DNA from: Gammaproteobacteria bacterium
GTDB taxonomy: Bacteria > Pseudomonadota > Gammaproteobacteria > Pseudomonadales > Azotimanducaceae
Assembly: GCA_002719135.1 (NCBI GenBank)
Contig: PBGU01000009.1
Coordinates: 13,711 to 18,880, forward strand
Reading direction: 5' to 3'
DNA length: 5,170 bases
A program made the translations under genes and the position numbers. Positions 1 to 5,170 of this stretch are shown here, in pieces (position 1 is the stretch's first letter; every line of letters starts with the position of its first letter). A model generated the notes under the pieces. That model saw nothing but the letters and a program-made list of their open reading frames with translations, was not told the origin of the DNA and ran no database searches.

Positions 1-2
1 CA

Positions 3-611
3 CGACTCGCCGACTTTCTCTTTGGCCCGCTCATGGCCGAGATCACAGCCTCTTTTCTCGGGGATACCGTTTTCCTGTTTAACGAACAGTGGGTCGTCAA
101 AGGTGCGGATCAGGGGATGAAGTTCGCTTGGCACCAGGATTCTGGCTACGTCAAAGCTTTCGATCCGGCCACGACGCATACCCCGTACTTGACTTGTTGG
201 TGCGCATTGGACGATATGACCGAAGCAAACGGGACCATTTCCGTGTTGCCACATGACGTTTTAGAGACTCGAAATCACATTTTTGATCACGTACGTGAGG
301 AAGGAACAAACGATTTGATCGGATATGCAGGTGCGGAGACGGGCGAGGTTATTACCATGGGTGCAGGAAGCATCGCTGTGTTTTCGAGTACGAACTTGCA
401 TCGAAGCGGACCCAATACCACAGACCAGCAGCGACGCGTTTACCTTGCGCAGTATTCGTCGTCGCCGCTCATGTCATCGACGGGTGAGCTTTGGGCGCAA
501 GCGGTGCCGTTTATCACTCACGGCGAAGTGGTGTATTCGAAGAAAGATGATTTTGACGAGTCGACGGTATCGCCACGAATCCGGAGAACCGTGCGAGCTG
601 AGCTCGCGTAG
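3..611 (+). CDS. Phytanoyl-CoA dioxygenase (PhyH) family Fe(II)/2-oxoglutarate oxygenase, 5'-truncated
   Basis: Non-heme iron, 2-oxoglutarate-dependent oxygenase of the PhyH family; members hydroxylate or otherwise oxidise small molecules and acyl-CoAs. The reading frame is open to the left edge (first codons RLADFLFGPL), so the N-terminus lies outside the window and the ATG at 33 is probably internal. About 203 residues are present, against roughly 260-300 in full-length members. The iron facial triad is visible: the HxD motif in FAWHQDSGYV (His codon at 132-134, Asp two codons later) and the distal His in NLHRSGPNTT about 90 residues on. It is followed by QQRRV, whose Arg is the usual 2-oxoglutarate carboxylate ligand. 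The spacing and the HRSGPN context are typical of PhyH, so the catalytic core looks intact. The CoA-transferase gene follows after 41 bp on the same strand, suggesting co-transcription. The family is clear but the substrate cannot be read from sequence, and true phytanoyl-CoA activity should not be assumed. Confidence 0.9.
   Translation, partial: RLADFLFGPLMAEITASFLGDTVFLFNEQWVVKGADQGMKFAWHQDSGYVKAFDPATTHTPYLTCWCALDDMTEANGTISVLPHDVLETRNHIFDHVREEGTNDLIGYAGAETGEVITMGAGSIAVFSSTNLHRSGPNTTDQQRRVYLAQYSSSPLMSSTGELWAQAVPFITHGEVVYSKKDDFDESTVSPRIRRTVRAELA
593..607. repeat. 15-nt near-perfect palindrome at the end of the PhyH gene
   Basis: GCGAGCT-G-AGCTCGC forms 7-base arms around a single G. It ends just before the PhyH stop codon at 609-611. 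As RNA it folds into a six-pair GC-rich stem (GCGAGC/GCTCGC) with a UGA loop. No U-run follows, so it is not an intrinsic terminator. It may be chance, or a weak pause or processing site between the PhyH and CoA-transferase genes. Confidence 0.4.
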
Positions 612-638
612 CGTGGCTAAAAGGGACGGACAAGATAA

Positions 639-645
639 GGGGGGG
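639..645 (+). promoter_or_regulatory. Shine-Dalgarno with G7 tract for the CoA-transferase gene
   Basis: The purine-rich run AAGGGGGGGA (637-646) ends seven bases before the ATG at 653, a normal spacing, and supports that start codon. The core is an uninterrupted run of seven G. A single-base slip would change the ribosome-binding-site spacing but not the reading frame. Confidence 0.7.
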
Positions 646-652
646 ACGTAAA

Positions 653-1837
653 ATGTCTGGTCCACTAGACGGTGTTCGGGTCATTGACTTAACGACTATT
701 TACTCGGGTCCTATCGCGACGTCGATCCTTGGTGATCATGGCGCAGACGTCGTCAAGATTGAAGCACCTGGCGGTGAGGCAATGCGACCTGGGTTCCGTC
801 AACGGCGGAACGGCGTGAGCGGTCCCTTTGCCATGATGAACCGAAACAAACGCTCTCTTGTTCTAGATCTCTCCGAGGACTCGGGAAAACGTGTGCTCGA
901 ACGTCTTCTGGGTGGGGCCGATGTGGTTGTTGAGAACTTTCGCCCGGGCGTTATGGGACGGCTTGGATTCGGGTGGGAAAGAATGCAAGCAATCAACTCG
1001 CGTTTAATCTACGCATCCATTAACGGTGTTGGTCCGACTGGGCCGTATGCAAATAGGCGCGTATACGACGCCGTAATCCAGGCGATTTCGGGAATGGCTT
1101 CTCTACAGGCAGATCCGACGGTGGAAAGACCGCAGATGATCAATACACTGATGTGTGACAAGCTGACGTCGATCACGGCCGCTCAAAATATTTGTTCGGC
1201 CCTTTATGCACGTGAGAAAACGGGTCGCGGACAGCGTGTCGAGATATCGATGCTCGATTCCAGTTTATTTTTTCTTTGGCCTGACAGCATGGCGAATTTC
1301 ACGTTTATAGGAGACGATATTCCGAAGAGACAGTTCGGGTCGCATGCGTATTTTGTTCGACAAACGAAGGACGGATACATCGCTACCATGCCGGTACAAC
1401 CCGCCGAATGGAGTGGGCTTTTTACCGCACTTGAGTTGGATGAGCTTCTCGGGGATGAGCGATTTGCAACGCCGCGGGCCCGGCAAGAAAACGGCGATCT
1501 TTTTCAACAGCTGATTACCGATGCCTATGCGCAATTCACGACGGCCGAGTTGGTCGAACGTTTGGGTGAAAACGAAGTGCCGTTTGCCGAAATAAATTCC
1601 CGTGAAGCAGTGATCGAGGATCCTCAAGTGAAAGCAATGGGAGCGCTTGTCGAGTTCGAACACCCGTACGGAGGGGCGATGCGACAGCCTCGGCCGCCGG
1701 GTCGATTTAGCGATACCGAGACGGATATCTTTCGGTGCTCACCGCAGCTGGGTGAACACACCGATGCCGTCTTAGACGAATACGGTTTTGATTCCAACGA
1801 GATTCAACGGCTTCGCGATCAGGGCACGGTGGCGTAG
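653..1837 (+). CDS. CaiB/BaiF family (family III) acyl-CoA:carboxylate CoA-transferase
   Basis: Cytoplasmic enzyme that moves CoA from an acyl-CoA donor to a carboxylic acid through an aspartyl-CoA thioester, as in formyl-CoA transferase and CaiB. The 394 residues match the usual length (about 380-430), so the gene is complete. Family landmarks appear in order: the N-terminal nucleotide-binding segment GPLDGVRVIDLTTIYSGP with GADVVKIEAP (to about residue 38), NRNKRSLVLDL (about 63-73), the ENFRPGVMGRLGFG motif (about 94-107), SINGVGPTGPYANR (about 122-135), and ALYAREKTGRGQRVEISMLD (about 183-202). Asp169, in LMCDKLTS, sits where formyl-CoA transferase has its catalytic Asp169. The start at 653 is supported by the strong purine run upstream and by the GPLxGVRVxDLT opening. 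It lies 41 bp after the PhyH gene and converges on the AroA-like gene. Family is certain, but donor and acceptor are unknown. Many paralogs occur per genome, often in catabolic clusters for unusual acids. Confidence 0.95.
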   Translation: MSGPLDGVRVIDLTTIYSGPIATSILGDHGADVVKIEAPGGEAMRPGFRQRRNGVSGPFAMMNRNKRSLVLDLSEDSGKRVLERLLGGADVVVENFRPGVMGRLGFGWERMQAINSRLIYASINGVGPTGPYANRRVYDAVIQAISGMASLQADPTVERPQMINTLMCDKLTSITAAQNICSALYAREKTGRGQRVEISMLDSSLFFLWPDSMANFTFIGDDIPKRQFGSHAYFVRQTKDGYIATMPVQPAEWSGLFTALELDELLGDERFATPRARQENGDLFQQLITDAYAQFTTAELVERLGENEVPFAEINSREAVIEDPQVKAMGALVEFEHPYGGAMRQPRPPGRFSDTETDIFRCSPQLGEHTDAVLDEYGFDSNEIQRLRDQGTVA

Positions 1838-1862
1838 GAAGCCATACCACCACACGACTTAT

Positions 1863-3128
1863 TCATTGGTAGGCGCGGTCGAGATCGGCCCAAAAGTTCG
1901 TGTATGTTTTCTCAACACAACTAGGGTCTCGGATTGAACAACCTGGCGTACGTGTGGCGAATATTGCAAGCGACATTGCCATGCGATGGTCATCGTGGGT
2001 ATCGAACGTCGCGGGATGCGTGTTGCCGGGAACGATCGTAATGTAATCTGGACCTTCCTCCGCGGTGATCCCCGCTTTTCGGAGTTCTTGCGCTGGACAA
2101 CTAATGCGATCGCACTCCTTGTGCCGCAGGGTTGCCAACCCCGTGATATGGGTTTTATCCGGCAGATACGGCGCCATTGCCATTAAGGTCAGGGCTGCAT
2201 CCGGCATGTCGACCATGCAGATTTCGCCCAGCGAATTGAGTTGAGTTGGACCGGAAATCGTGATGCCGCCGTGGTCGCGACCTACGGTTGCGCCCAGTCT
2301 TTCGCAGACGTTGAGAAACTCGATGTCGCCTTGAGTCGTATTTAGTGCCAGATTGTCGAGGTGGACGGTTGATTGGTGAAGGGTCGCGAGTGCGGCAAAA
2401 TAGGTTGAAGCGGTGGCGTCTCCCTCGACATCGACGTTGCTTCCACGATAGGTCTGCGGTTTAACCTTTAGGATGTTTCCGTCACGTTGGACAGAGACGC
2501 CACGACGCGCCATTTCGTTGAGCGTAAGTTCGACGTAGGGTGCGCTGGTCAGCGTGTCGACCAGCTCGACACGAAGTCCTTGCGTGAAGACAGGGGAGGC
2601 AAGCAATAACGCGGTTAAGTACTGGCTGGTAACGCTGGTCTGCAGGCGAACTGAATTACCGGTTGCTGGTCCGCTGACGGCAATCGGAAGGCGACCGTCA
2701 TTTGATTGAACTGTGCAGCCGAGTTGCTTAAGTGCTTCTAACAAGTGTTGATTAGGACGTGCGCGTAACGATGCATGGCCGTCAAAGGTTGTTGACCCTG
2801 TTCGTAGCGCGCTGACGGCTAATAGCAGGCGCAACGAGACACCGCTCATATCAAGGTCTAAATGGACGTCACTCGTAAAATTGAACTTTGTTGGATCGAT
2901 ATTGAGTCTGTTACCAATACGTTGTATTTCAACGCCAAATTGGCCTAAGGCGTTGGTCATTGCGTTGATGTCGCTCGAACGGTCGAGGTTCTGAATGGCG
3001 CTAGAATCATGAGCCAGCGCGCTGATCGCCAATTGCCTGAGCCCGACCGATTTGCTACCTGGCAAACAGAGCTTTAAATCGAACGGACGTTCAATTGCGC
3101 GAACTTCTCGAGGATCTTCGTTACGCAT
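1863..3128 (-). CDS. aroA: Divergent EPSP synthase (AroA)-family enolpyruvyltransferase
   Basis: The family moves the enolpyruvyl group of PEP to an alcohol; canonical AroA acts on shikimate 3-phosphate in chorismate synthesis. The 421 residues are full length. E. coli landmarks seen here (E. coli residue in brackets): PGSKS Lys26/Ser27/Arg31 (K22/S23/R27), RARP Arg124 (R124), TSQYLTALLL Gln169 (Q171), SAPY Ser195/Tyr198 (S197/Y200), VEGDATASTYF, TQGD, PDAALT Asp310 (D313), KECDR Lys337/Glu338/Arg341 (K340/E341/R344), DHRMAM His381/Arg382 (H385/R386) and Lys407 (K411). The PEP and catalytic set is therefore intact. The signature NAGTAMRP loop is replaced by MSGVSLRL at 94-101. S25, N26, S169 and N336 become Gly, Leu, Thr and Thr, so the acceptor side is altered. 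The ATG at 3128 is the only plausible start, because an in-frame TGA lies at 3146-3144. GAGGTG (3145-3140) lies 11 bases upstream. It probably forms an operon with the aminotransferase 58 bp upstream. The symbol marks the family; the true acceptor may differ. Confidence 0.88.
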   Translation of the reverse strand: MRNEDPREVRAIERPFDLKLCLPGSKSVGLRQLAISALAHDSSAIQNLDRSSDINAMTNALGQFGVEIQRIGNRLNIDPTKFNFTSDVHLDLDMSGVSLRLLLAVSALRTGSTTFDGHASLRARPNQHLLEALKQLGCTVQSNDGRLPIAVSGPATGNSVRLQTSVTSQYLTALLLASPVFTQGLRVELVDTLTSAPYVELTLNEMARRGVSVQRDGNILKVKPQTYRGSNVDVEGDATASTYFAALATLHQSTVHLDNLALNTTQGDIEFLNVCERLGATVGRDHGGITISGPTQLNSLGEICMVDMPDAALTLMAMAPYLPDKTHITGLATLRHKECDRISCPAQELRKAGITAEEGPDYITIVPGNTHPATFDTHDDHRMAMSLAIFATRTPGCSIRDPSCVEKTYTNFWADLDRAYQ

Positions 3129-3139
3129 CGCCGCATGAT

Positions 3140-3145
3140 CACCTC
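3140..3145 (-). promoter_or_regulatory. Shine-Dalgarno GAGGTG of the AroA-like gene
   Basis: Read on the minus strand, GAGGTG precedes the AroA-family ATG (3128-3126) by 11 bases, somewhat long. A different-frame ATG (3136-3134) lies only three bases downstream of it and opens a 20-codon frame ending at 3074. The AroA frame is favoured because the family homology begins just after the 3128 ATG and its upstream frame is closed by TGA. Confidence 0.5.
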
Positions 3146-3186
3146 AAATCGTGTCTACGTCCAAATCCTGAAGGCTGTACTCCGAA

Positions 3187-4395
3187 TTAGCCGAGTTGTC
3201 GAAAGGCGCGGTCCGTGGCTTCTAACGTTTGTCCGATATCTTCTTCTGTATGTGCGGTGGACAAGAACATGTTGTGCCAGGGATGTAGAAAGACGCCCTC
3301 CTTAATGGCGAGTCCGCAAAAGGCCATTCCTTTTTCGGCCTTGGGATCGTCTTCAAACATGAGCGTAGGCATTTGCGGGGGGCCACTTTGAATAATGCCA
3401 TGGCCGTGTCTTTGTGCCTGTTCATATAGTCCGTCACGGAGTTGCTGCCCCAGGTGTCCCATTAACCGTGGGCCGTTTAGTTCCCTAAGGACATCGAGTG
3501 TTTCGATTGCGGCGGCCATGGGGGCGGCTTGGTACCAGAAGGAACCGGTGACAAAAATCTTGGTCATGGCGTCTCGATAAAGCTCGTTACCAAGAACCGC
3601 GGCCAGAGGCTCTCCGTTGGCAAGGCCCTTGCCCCATGCGGAGAGATCCGGATGAACCCCGATGGCTGACCAACTCGCGTCGAGCGACAAGCGCAGTCCC
3701 GCGCGGACATCGTCGAGGATGAGAGCTGCTTGCTCCTCATCGCAAATCTCACGAACGCGGCGAGCGAATCCAGGATCCGTGAGTTCTTGATGGTGACCGG
3801 CGTCGTGACGGAATGCGGAGACAATGATCCCAGCTAAGCGTCCACGAACTTTGGATGCGGCCTCATTAAGACTCGTGACGTCATTGAACTGGTAAGGATG
3901 GAAGTACTGATGTTCGTCGTTGGGCGTGCCCTTCGACATGTAATTCGCCCACGGTTGGGCGCCGTGGTACGCACCATTTGCGACGAGTATGACGGGGTTG
4001 TCCGCACGCGCACGCGCGCACATAACGCAAATCGTGGTCGCATCGTTCCCATTTTTCGCAAACATCGCCCATTCCGCGTGTGTGACCTGTTGAACGAGTC
4101 GCTCGGCTAAGTCAACGATGACGGCAGCGGGTGCGTTTGCTATGTCCAGCCGTGCGCGCTGGGCATCAGCGGCTGCACGAATCCGTGGGTTGCCGTAGCC
4201 GGCAATCATCGGCCCGTATGAACACATATAGTCAATGTACTCGTTACCATCGACGTCCCAGAGGCGGCATCCGTCGGCACGCTCAAAGTACTGGGGATAT
4301 TCTGGCGGCATCCGTCTGAGGACCGACATGTGACCGTACATGCCTCCAGGTATGACCTGCGCCGCTCGCTCTCTTAACTCGTTATCTCGCTCCAT
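3187..4395 (-). CDS. Class III PLP-dependent aminotransferase, glutamate-1-semialdehyde aminomutase-like
   Basis: Cytoplasmic fold-type I PLP enzyme that moves an amino group onto a carbonyl substrate, or within one. At 402 residues it is slightly shorter than HemL (about 430). In order: RAAQVIPGGMYGH at the N-terminus; the domain start LWDVDGNEYIDYMCSYGPMI (about 45-64); the phosphate-binding turn FAKNGNDATT (112-121); the ring-stacking GAYHG (141-145); the PLP-nitrogen Asp in LILDDVRAGLR (Asp228); and the Schiff-base Lys256 in SAWGKGLANGEPLAAVLG. Segment TGSFWYQAAPMAAAIETL (about 283-300) takes the place of the HemL-type TLSGNPLAMAAG. The NGND turn and the FWYQAAP segment differ from true HemL. 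The HemL-type annotation is thus probably only family-level, and a specialised transaminase is more likely. The stop codon is 58 bp from the AroA-like start on the same strand, suggesting one operon. An AAGGG about 13 bases before the ATG is a weak ribosome-binding site. Substrate is unknown. Confidence 0.9.
   Translation of the reverse strand: MERDNELRERAAQVIPGGMYGHMSVLRRMPPEYPQYFERADGCRLWDVDGNEYIDYMCSYGPMIAGYGNPRIRAAADAQRARLDIANAPAAVIVDLAERLVQQVTHAEWAMFAKNGNDATTICVMCARARADNPVILVANGAYHGAQPWANYMSKGTPNDEHQYFHPYQFNDVTSLNEAASKVRGRLAGIIVSAFRHDAGHHQELTDPGFARRVREICDEEQAALILDDVRAGLRLSLDASWSAIGVHPDLSAWGKGLANGEPLAAVLGNELYRDAMTKIFVTGSFWYQAAPMAAAIETLDVLRELNGPRLMGHLGQQLRDGLYEQAQRHGHGIIQSGPPQMPTLMFEDDPKAEKGMAFCGLAIKEGVFLHPWHNMFLSTAHTEEDIGQTLEATDRAFRQLG
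4003..4024. repeat. 22-nt alternating pyrimidine-purine tract inside the aminotransferase gene
   Basis: Positions 4003-4024 alternate strictly between pyrimidine and purine, mostly CG and CA steps (CGCACGCGCACGCGCGCACA...). On the coding strand it spells the Ala-Arg repeat in VMCARARADN just after the PLP-phosphate turn. Such tracts can adopt Z-DNA under negative supercoiling. It is probably a by-product of the Ala-Arg codons. Confidence 0.6.
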
Positions 4396-4410
4396 TGGTG
4401 CTACCGCGCC

Positions 4411-4424
4411 CTTCTAGATAGAAG
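4411..4424. repeat. Inverted repeat CTTCTA-GA-TAGAAG (operator candidate)
   Basis: Perfect 6-base arms around a 2-base centre. It lies just downstream of the leftward -10 candidate, about where aminotransferase transcription would start, and between that box and the ATG at 4395. The position suits a repressor site. The regulator is not encoded in the window. Confidence 0.45.
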
Positions 4425-4441
4425 AACTATACAATGACCGT

Positions 4442-4460
4442 GACATTCTGGAGTAATGTC
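4442..4460. repeat. Inverted repeat GACATT-N7-AATGTC (operator candidate)
   Basis: Perfect 6-base arms (4442-4447 and 4455-4460) around CTGGAGT. It begins about where a transcript from the TACAAT box would start and ends five bases before the GST-like ATG. The centre includes GGAG (4450-4453), the only Shine-Dalgarno candidate for that gene. If the RNA folds here, the ribosome-binding site would sit in the loop. It could be a protein-binding site or a leader hairpin. Confidence 0.45.
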
Positions 4461-4465
4461 CTCGA

Positions 4466-5170
4466 ATGATCAGAATATTTTCGTATTTGCCTAATCCGCG
4501 GGTCTGGAAAGCGACAATTACTGGAAGGTATTTGGGCGTAGAAGTCCAAGTACGCGGGGCACCCCCTCGCGAACTCGGCCAATGGTTGTGGGATTTTGAT
4601 GCGCGTCCCCTCGAAGAAGACGATCGACGCGATCCTGGGCTTGAGCGGAAGGGGCGTACAGGTTTTAGTGGAGCGTTATACAAGACGGATAGGTTTTTAA
4701 GGGCGCATCCATTCGGTAACGTGCCGGCTGCATTTGACGACACCGGTTCCGTCGGAATTTTTGAGTCCAATAGCATCATGCGAGCAGTCGCACGGTTGGC
4801 CAACGATGACAGGGGCGTCTACGGGAGAGACCCCTACCAAGCATCAAGGATTGATAGCTTTCTCGACGCGAGTCTCGTGTTTGCAAGGGACACGCAACAT
4901 TACCTGCTATGTCTTGGGAGCGATCGGTTAACGCGCGAGATACACACGCAGGGTCGAGACGCATTCACGAATTATCTGGATGGGATTGAGCGGGCGATGG
5001 CGGCTGGGGCCGGATTCATCGCGGGTACGGAACTGACGTTGGCGGATATCTGTTTTGTTGCGGAGTTGAGTTTGTTCTCACGTGAGCGAGCATGGCGACG
5101 GACCATTGAAGCGATCGAATGCGAACCCATCGATTGGAGCGGTTTTGCACACGCGACGGCGCATTACGAA
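4466..5170 (+). CDS. Glutathione S-transferase-like protein, 3'-truncated by the window edge
   Basis: The frame opens at ATG 4466 and stays open for 235 codons to the right edge, so the C-terminus is missing. An in-frame TAA at 4454-4456 leaves this as the only ATG start near the N-terminal strand; GGAG (4450-4453) lies 12 bases upstream. The N-terminal thioredoxin-like domain begins MIRIFSYLPNPRVWKATI and continues to HPFGNVPAAF (about 81-90), with the cis-Pro at Pro87 and the glutathione-binding Glu100-Ser101 in FESNSIMR. The C-terminal helical domain includes YGRDPYQASRIDSFLD (about 119-134) and the N-capping box ELTLADIC (Thr191, Asp194). About 50 residues separate the second strand from the PFGNVP motif, against roughly 20-25 in common GSTs. 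This is an acidic/basic insert around WDFDARPLEEDDRR. The family may conjugate or reduce glutathione adducts, or isomerise substrates. It is transcribed divergently from the aminotransferase operon. Fold assignment is firm; activity is unknown. Confidence 0.88.
   Translation, partial: MIRIFSYLPNPRVWKATITGRYLGVEVQVRGAPPRELGQWLWDFDARPLEEDDRRDPGLERKGRTGFSGALYKTDRFLRAHPFGNVPAAFDDTGSVGIFESNSIMRAVARLANDDRGVYGRDPYQASRIDSFLDASLVFARDTQHYLLCLGSDRLTREIHTQGRDAFTNYLDGIERAMAAGAGFIAGTELTLADICFVAELSLFSRERAWRRTIEAIECEPIDWSGFAHATAHYE

Larger units (their letters stand above)
4396..4465. promoter_or_regulatory. Divergent promoter region between the aminotransferase and GST-like genes
   Basis: This 70-bp spacer separates two genes transcribed away from each other, so it should hold both promoters. 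An AT-rich TATACAAT box (4428-4435) gives a fair -10 for the rightward gene (TACAAT, 4430-4435). On the other strand TATAGT (4431-4426) is a fair -10 for the leftward operon. The two overlap, so their polymerases would compete. I see no convincing -35 at normal spacing for either, which would fit activator-dependent or weak promoters. Two perfect inverted repeats flank the box. Confidence 0.5.

Noticed and set aside
33..35. ATG at 33 as the true PhyH start
   Set aside because: The frame is open to the left edge, and starting at 33 would give a protein of 192 residues, much shorter than the family, so it is most likely an internal Met.
325..651. 108-codon + strand open frame overlapping PhyH
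   Set aside because: It is a shifted frame of the PhyH gene with an Arg/Ser-rich product typical of a shadow frame. The PhyH frame holds the distal His and Arg motif here.
1265..1663. 132-codon open frame on the minus strand
   Set aside because: It lies wholly antisense to the CoA-transferase, whose family motifs run unbroken through it, and its product shows no recognisable motif.
1828..1851. GGTGG...CCACC hairpin in the 25-bp convergent gap as a bidirectional terminator
   Set aside because: The stem is only five pairs with a 14-base loop and no U-run on either side. I see no convincing intrinsic terminator between the CoA-transferase and AroA-like genes.
4003..4024. Alternating purine-pyrimidine tract as a functional Z-DNA element
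   Set aside because: It is explained by Ala-Arg codons inside a conserved coding segment and has no promoter context, so it is listed only as a sequence feature.
3834..4061. Short minus-strand frames within the aminotransferase
   Set aside because: They overlap in other frames the segment that carries the PLP-phosphate turn and YHG motif, and have no independent support.
4414..4803. 129-codon open frame on the minus strand
   Set aside because: It is antisense to the GST-like gene, which carries clear GST motifs on the + strand, and it also crosses the divergent promoter region.

Overview
The window holds five protein-coding genes packed with little intergenic space. Two are cut by the window edges. 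There are no RNA genes, mobile elements, CRISPR arrays or long non-coding stretches. The gene families (CaiB/BaiF CoA-transferase, PhyH dioxygenase, glutathione S-transferase-like protein) and the moderate-to-high GC suggest a proteobacterium, perhaps environmental or marine. That assignment is inference from gene content only, because no marker gene is present.

Layout from left to right: (1) the 3' part of a phytanoyl-CoA dioxygenase-family (PhyH) Fe(II)/2-oxoglutarate oxygenase on the + strand; (2) a complete CaiB/BaiF family III CoA-transferase on the + strand, 41 bp downstream with a strong Shine-Dalgarno and probably in the same operon; (3) a divergent EPSP-synthase (AroA) family enolpyruvyltransferase on the - strand, converging on the CoA-transferase with a 25-bp gap; (4) a class III PLP-dependent aminotransferase resembling glutamate-1-semialdehyde aminomutase on the - strand, 58 bp upstream of gene 3 and probably co-transcribed with it; (5) the 5' part of a glutathione S-transferase-like protein on the + strand, divergent from gene 4 and running off the right edge. 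Gene 5 is open to the end and its start is fixed by an upstream in-frame stop.

The 70-bp divergent spacer between genes 4 and 5 contains two perfect inverted repeats on either side of a TATACAAT box. This looks like a compact two-way control region.

No established pathway that I can name contains all five genes. The most informative feature is the AroA-like protein. It keeps the PEP-binding and catalytic residues of EPSP synthase but has lost the signature NAGTAMRP loop and several residues on the shikimate-3-phosphate side. Paired with a GSAM-like aminotransferase instead of shikimate-pathway genes, it may be a specialised enolpyruvyltransferase acting on a different alcohol, or an insensitive AroA paralog. 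A small biosynthetic or modification cluster (enolpyruvyl transfer, amination, oxygenation, CoA or glutathione chemistry) is a reasonable hypothesis. The sequence does not prove it.
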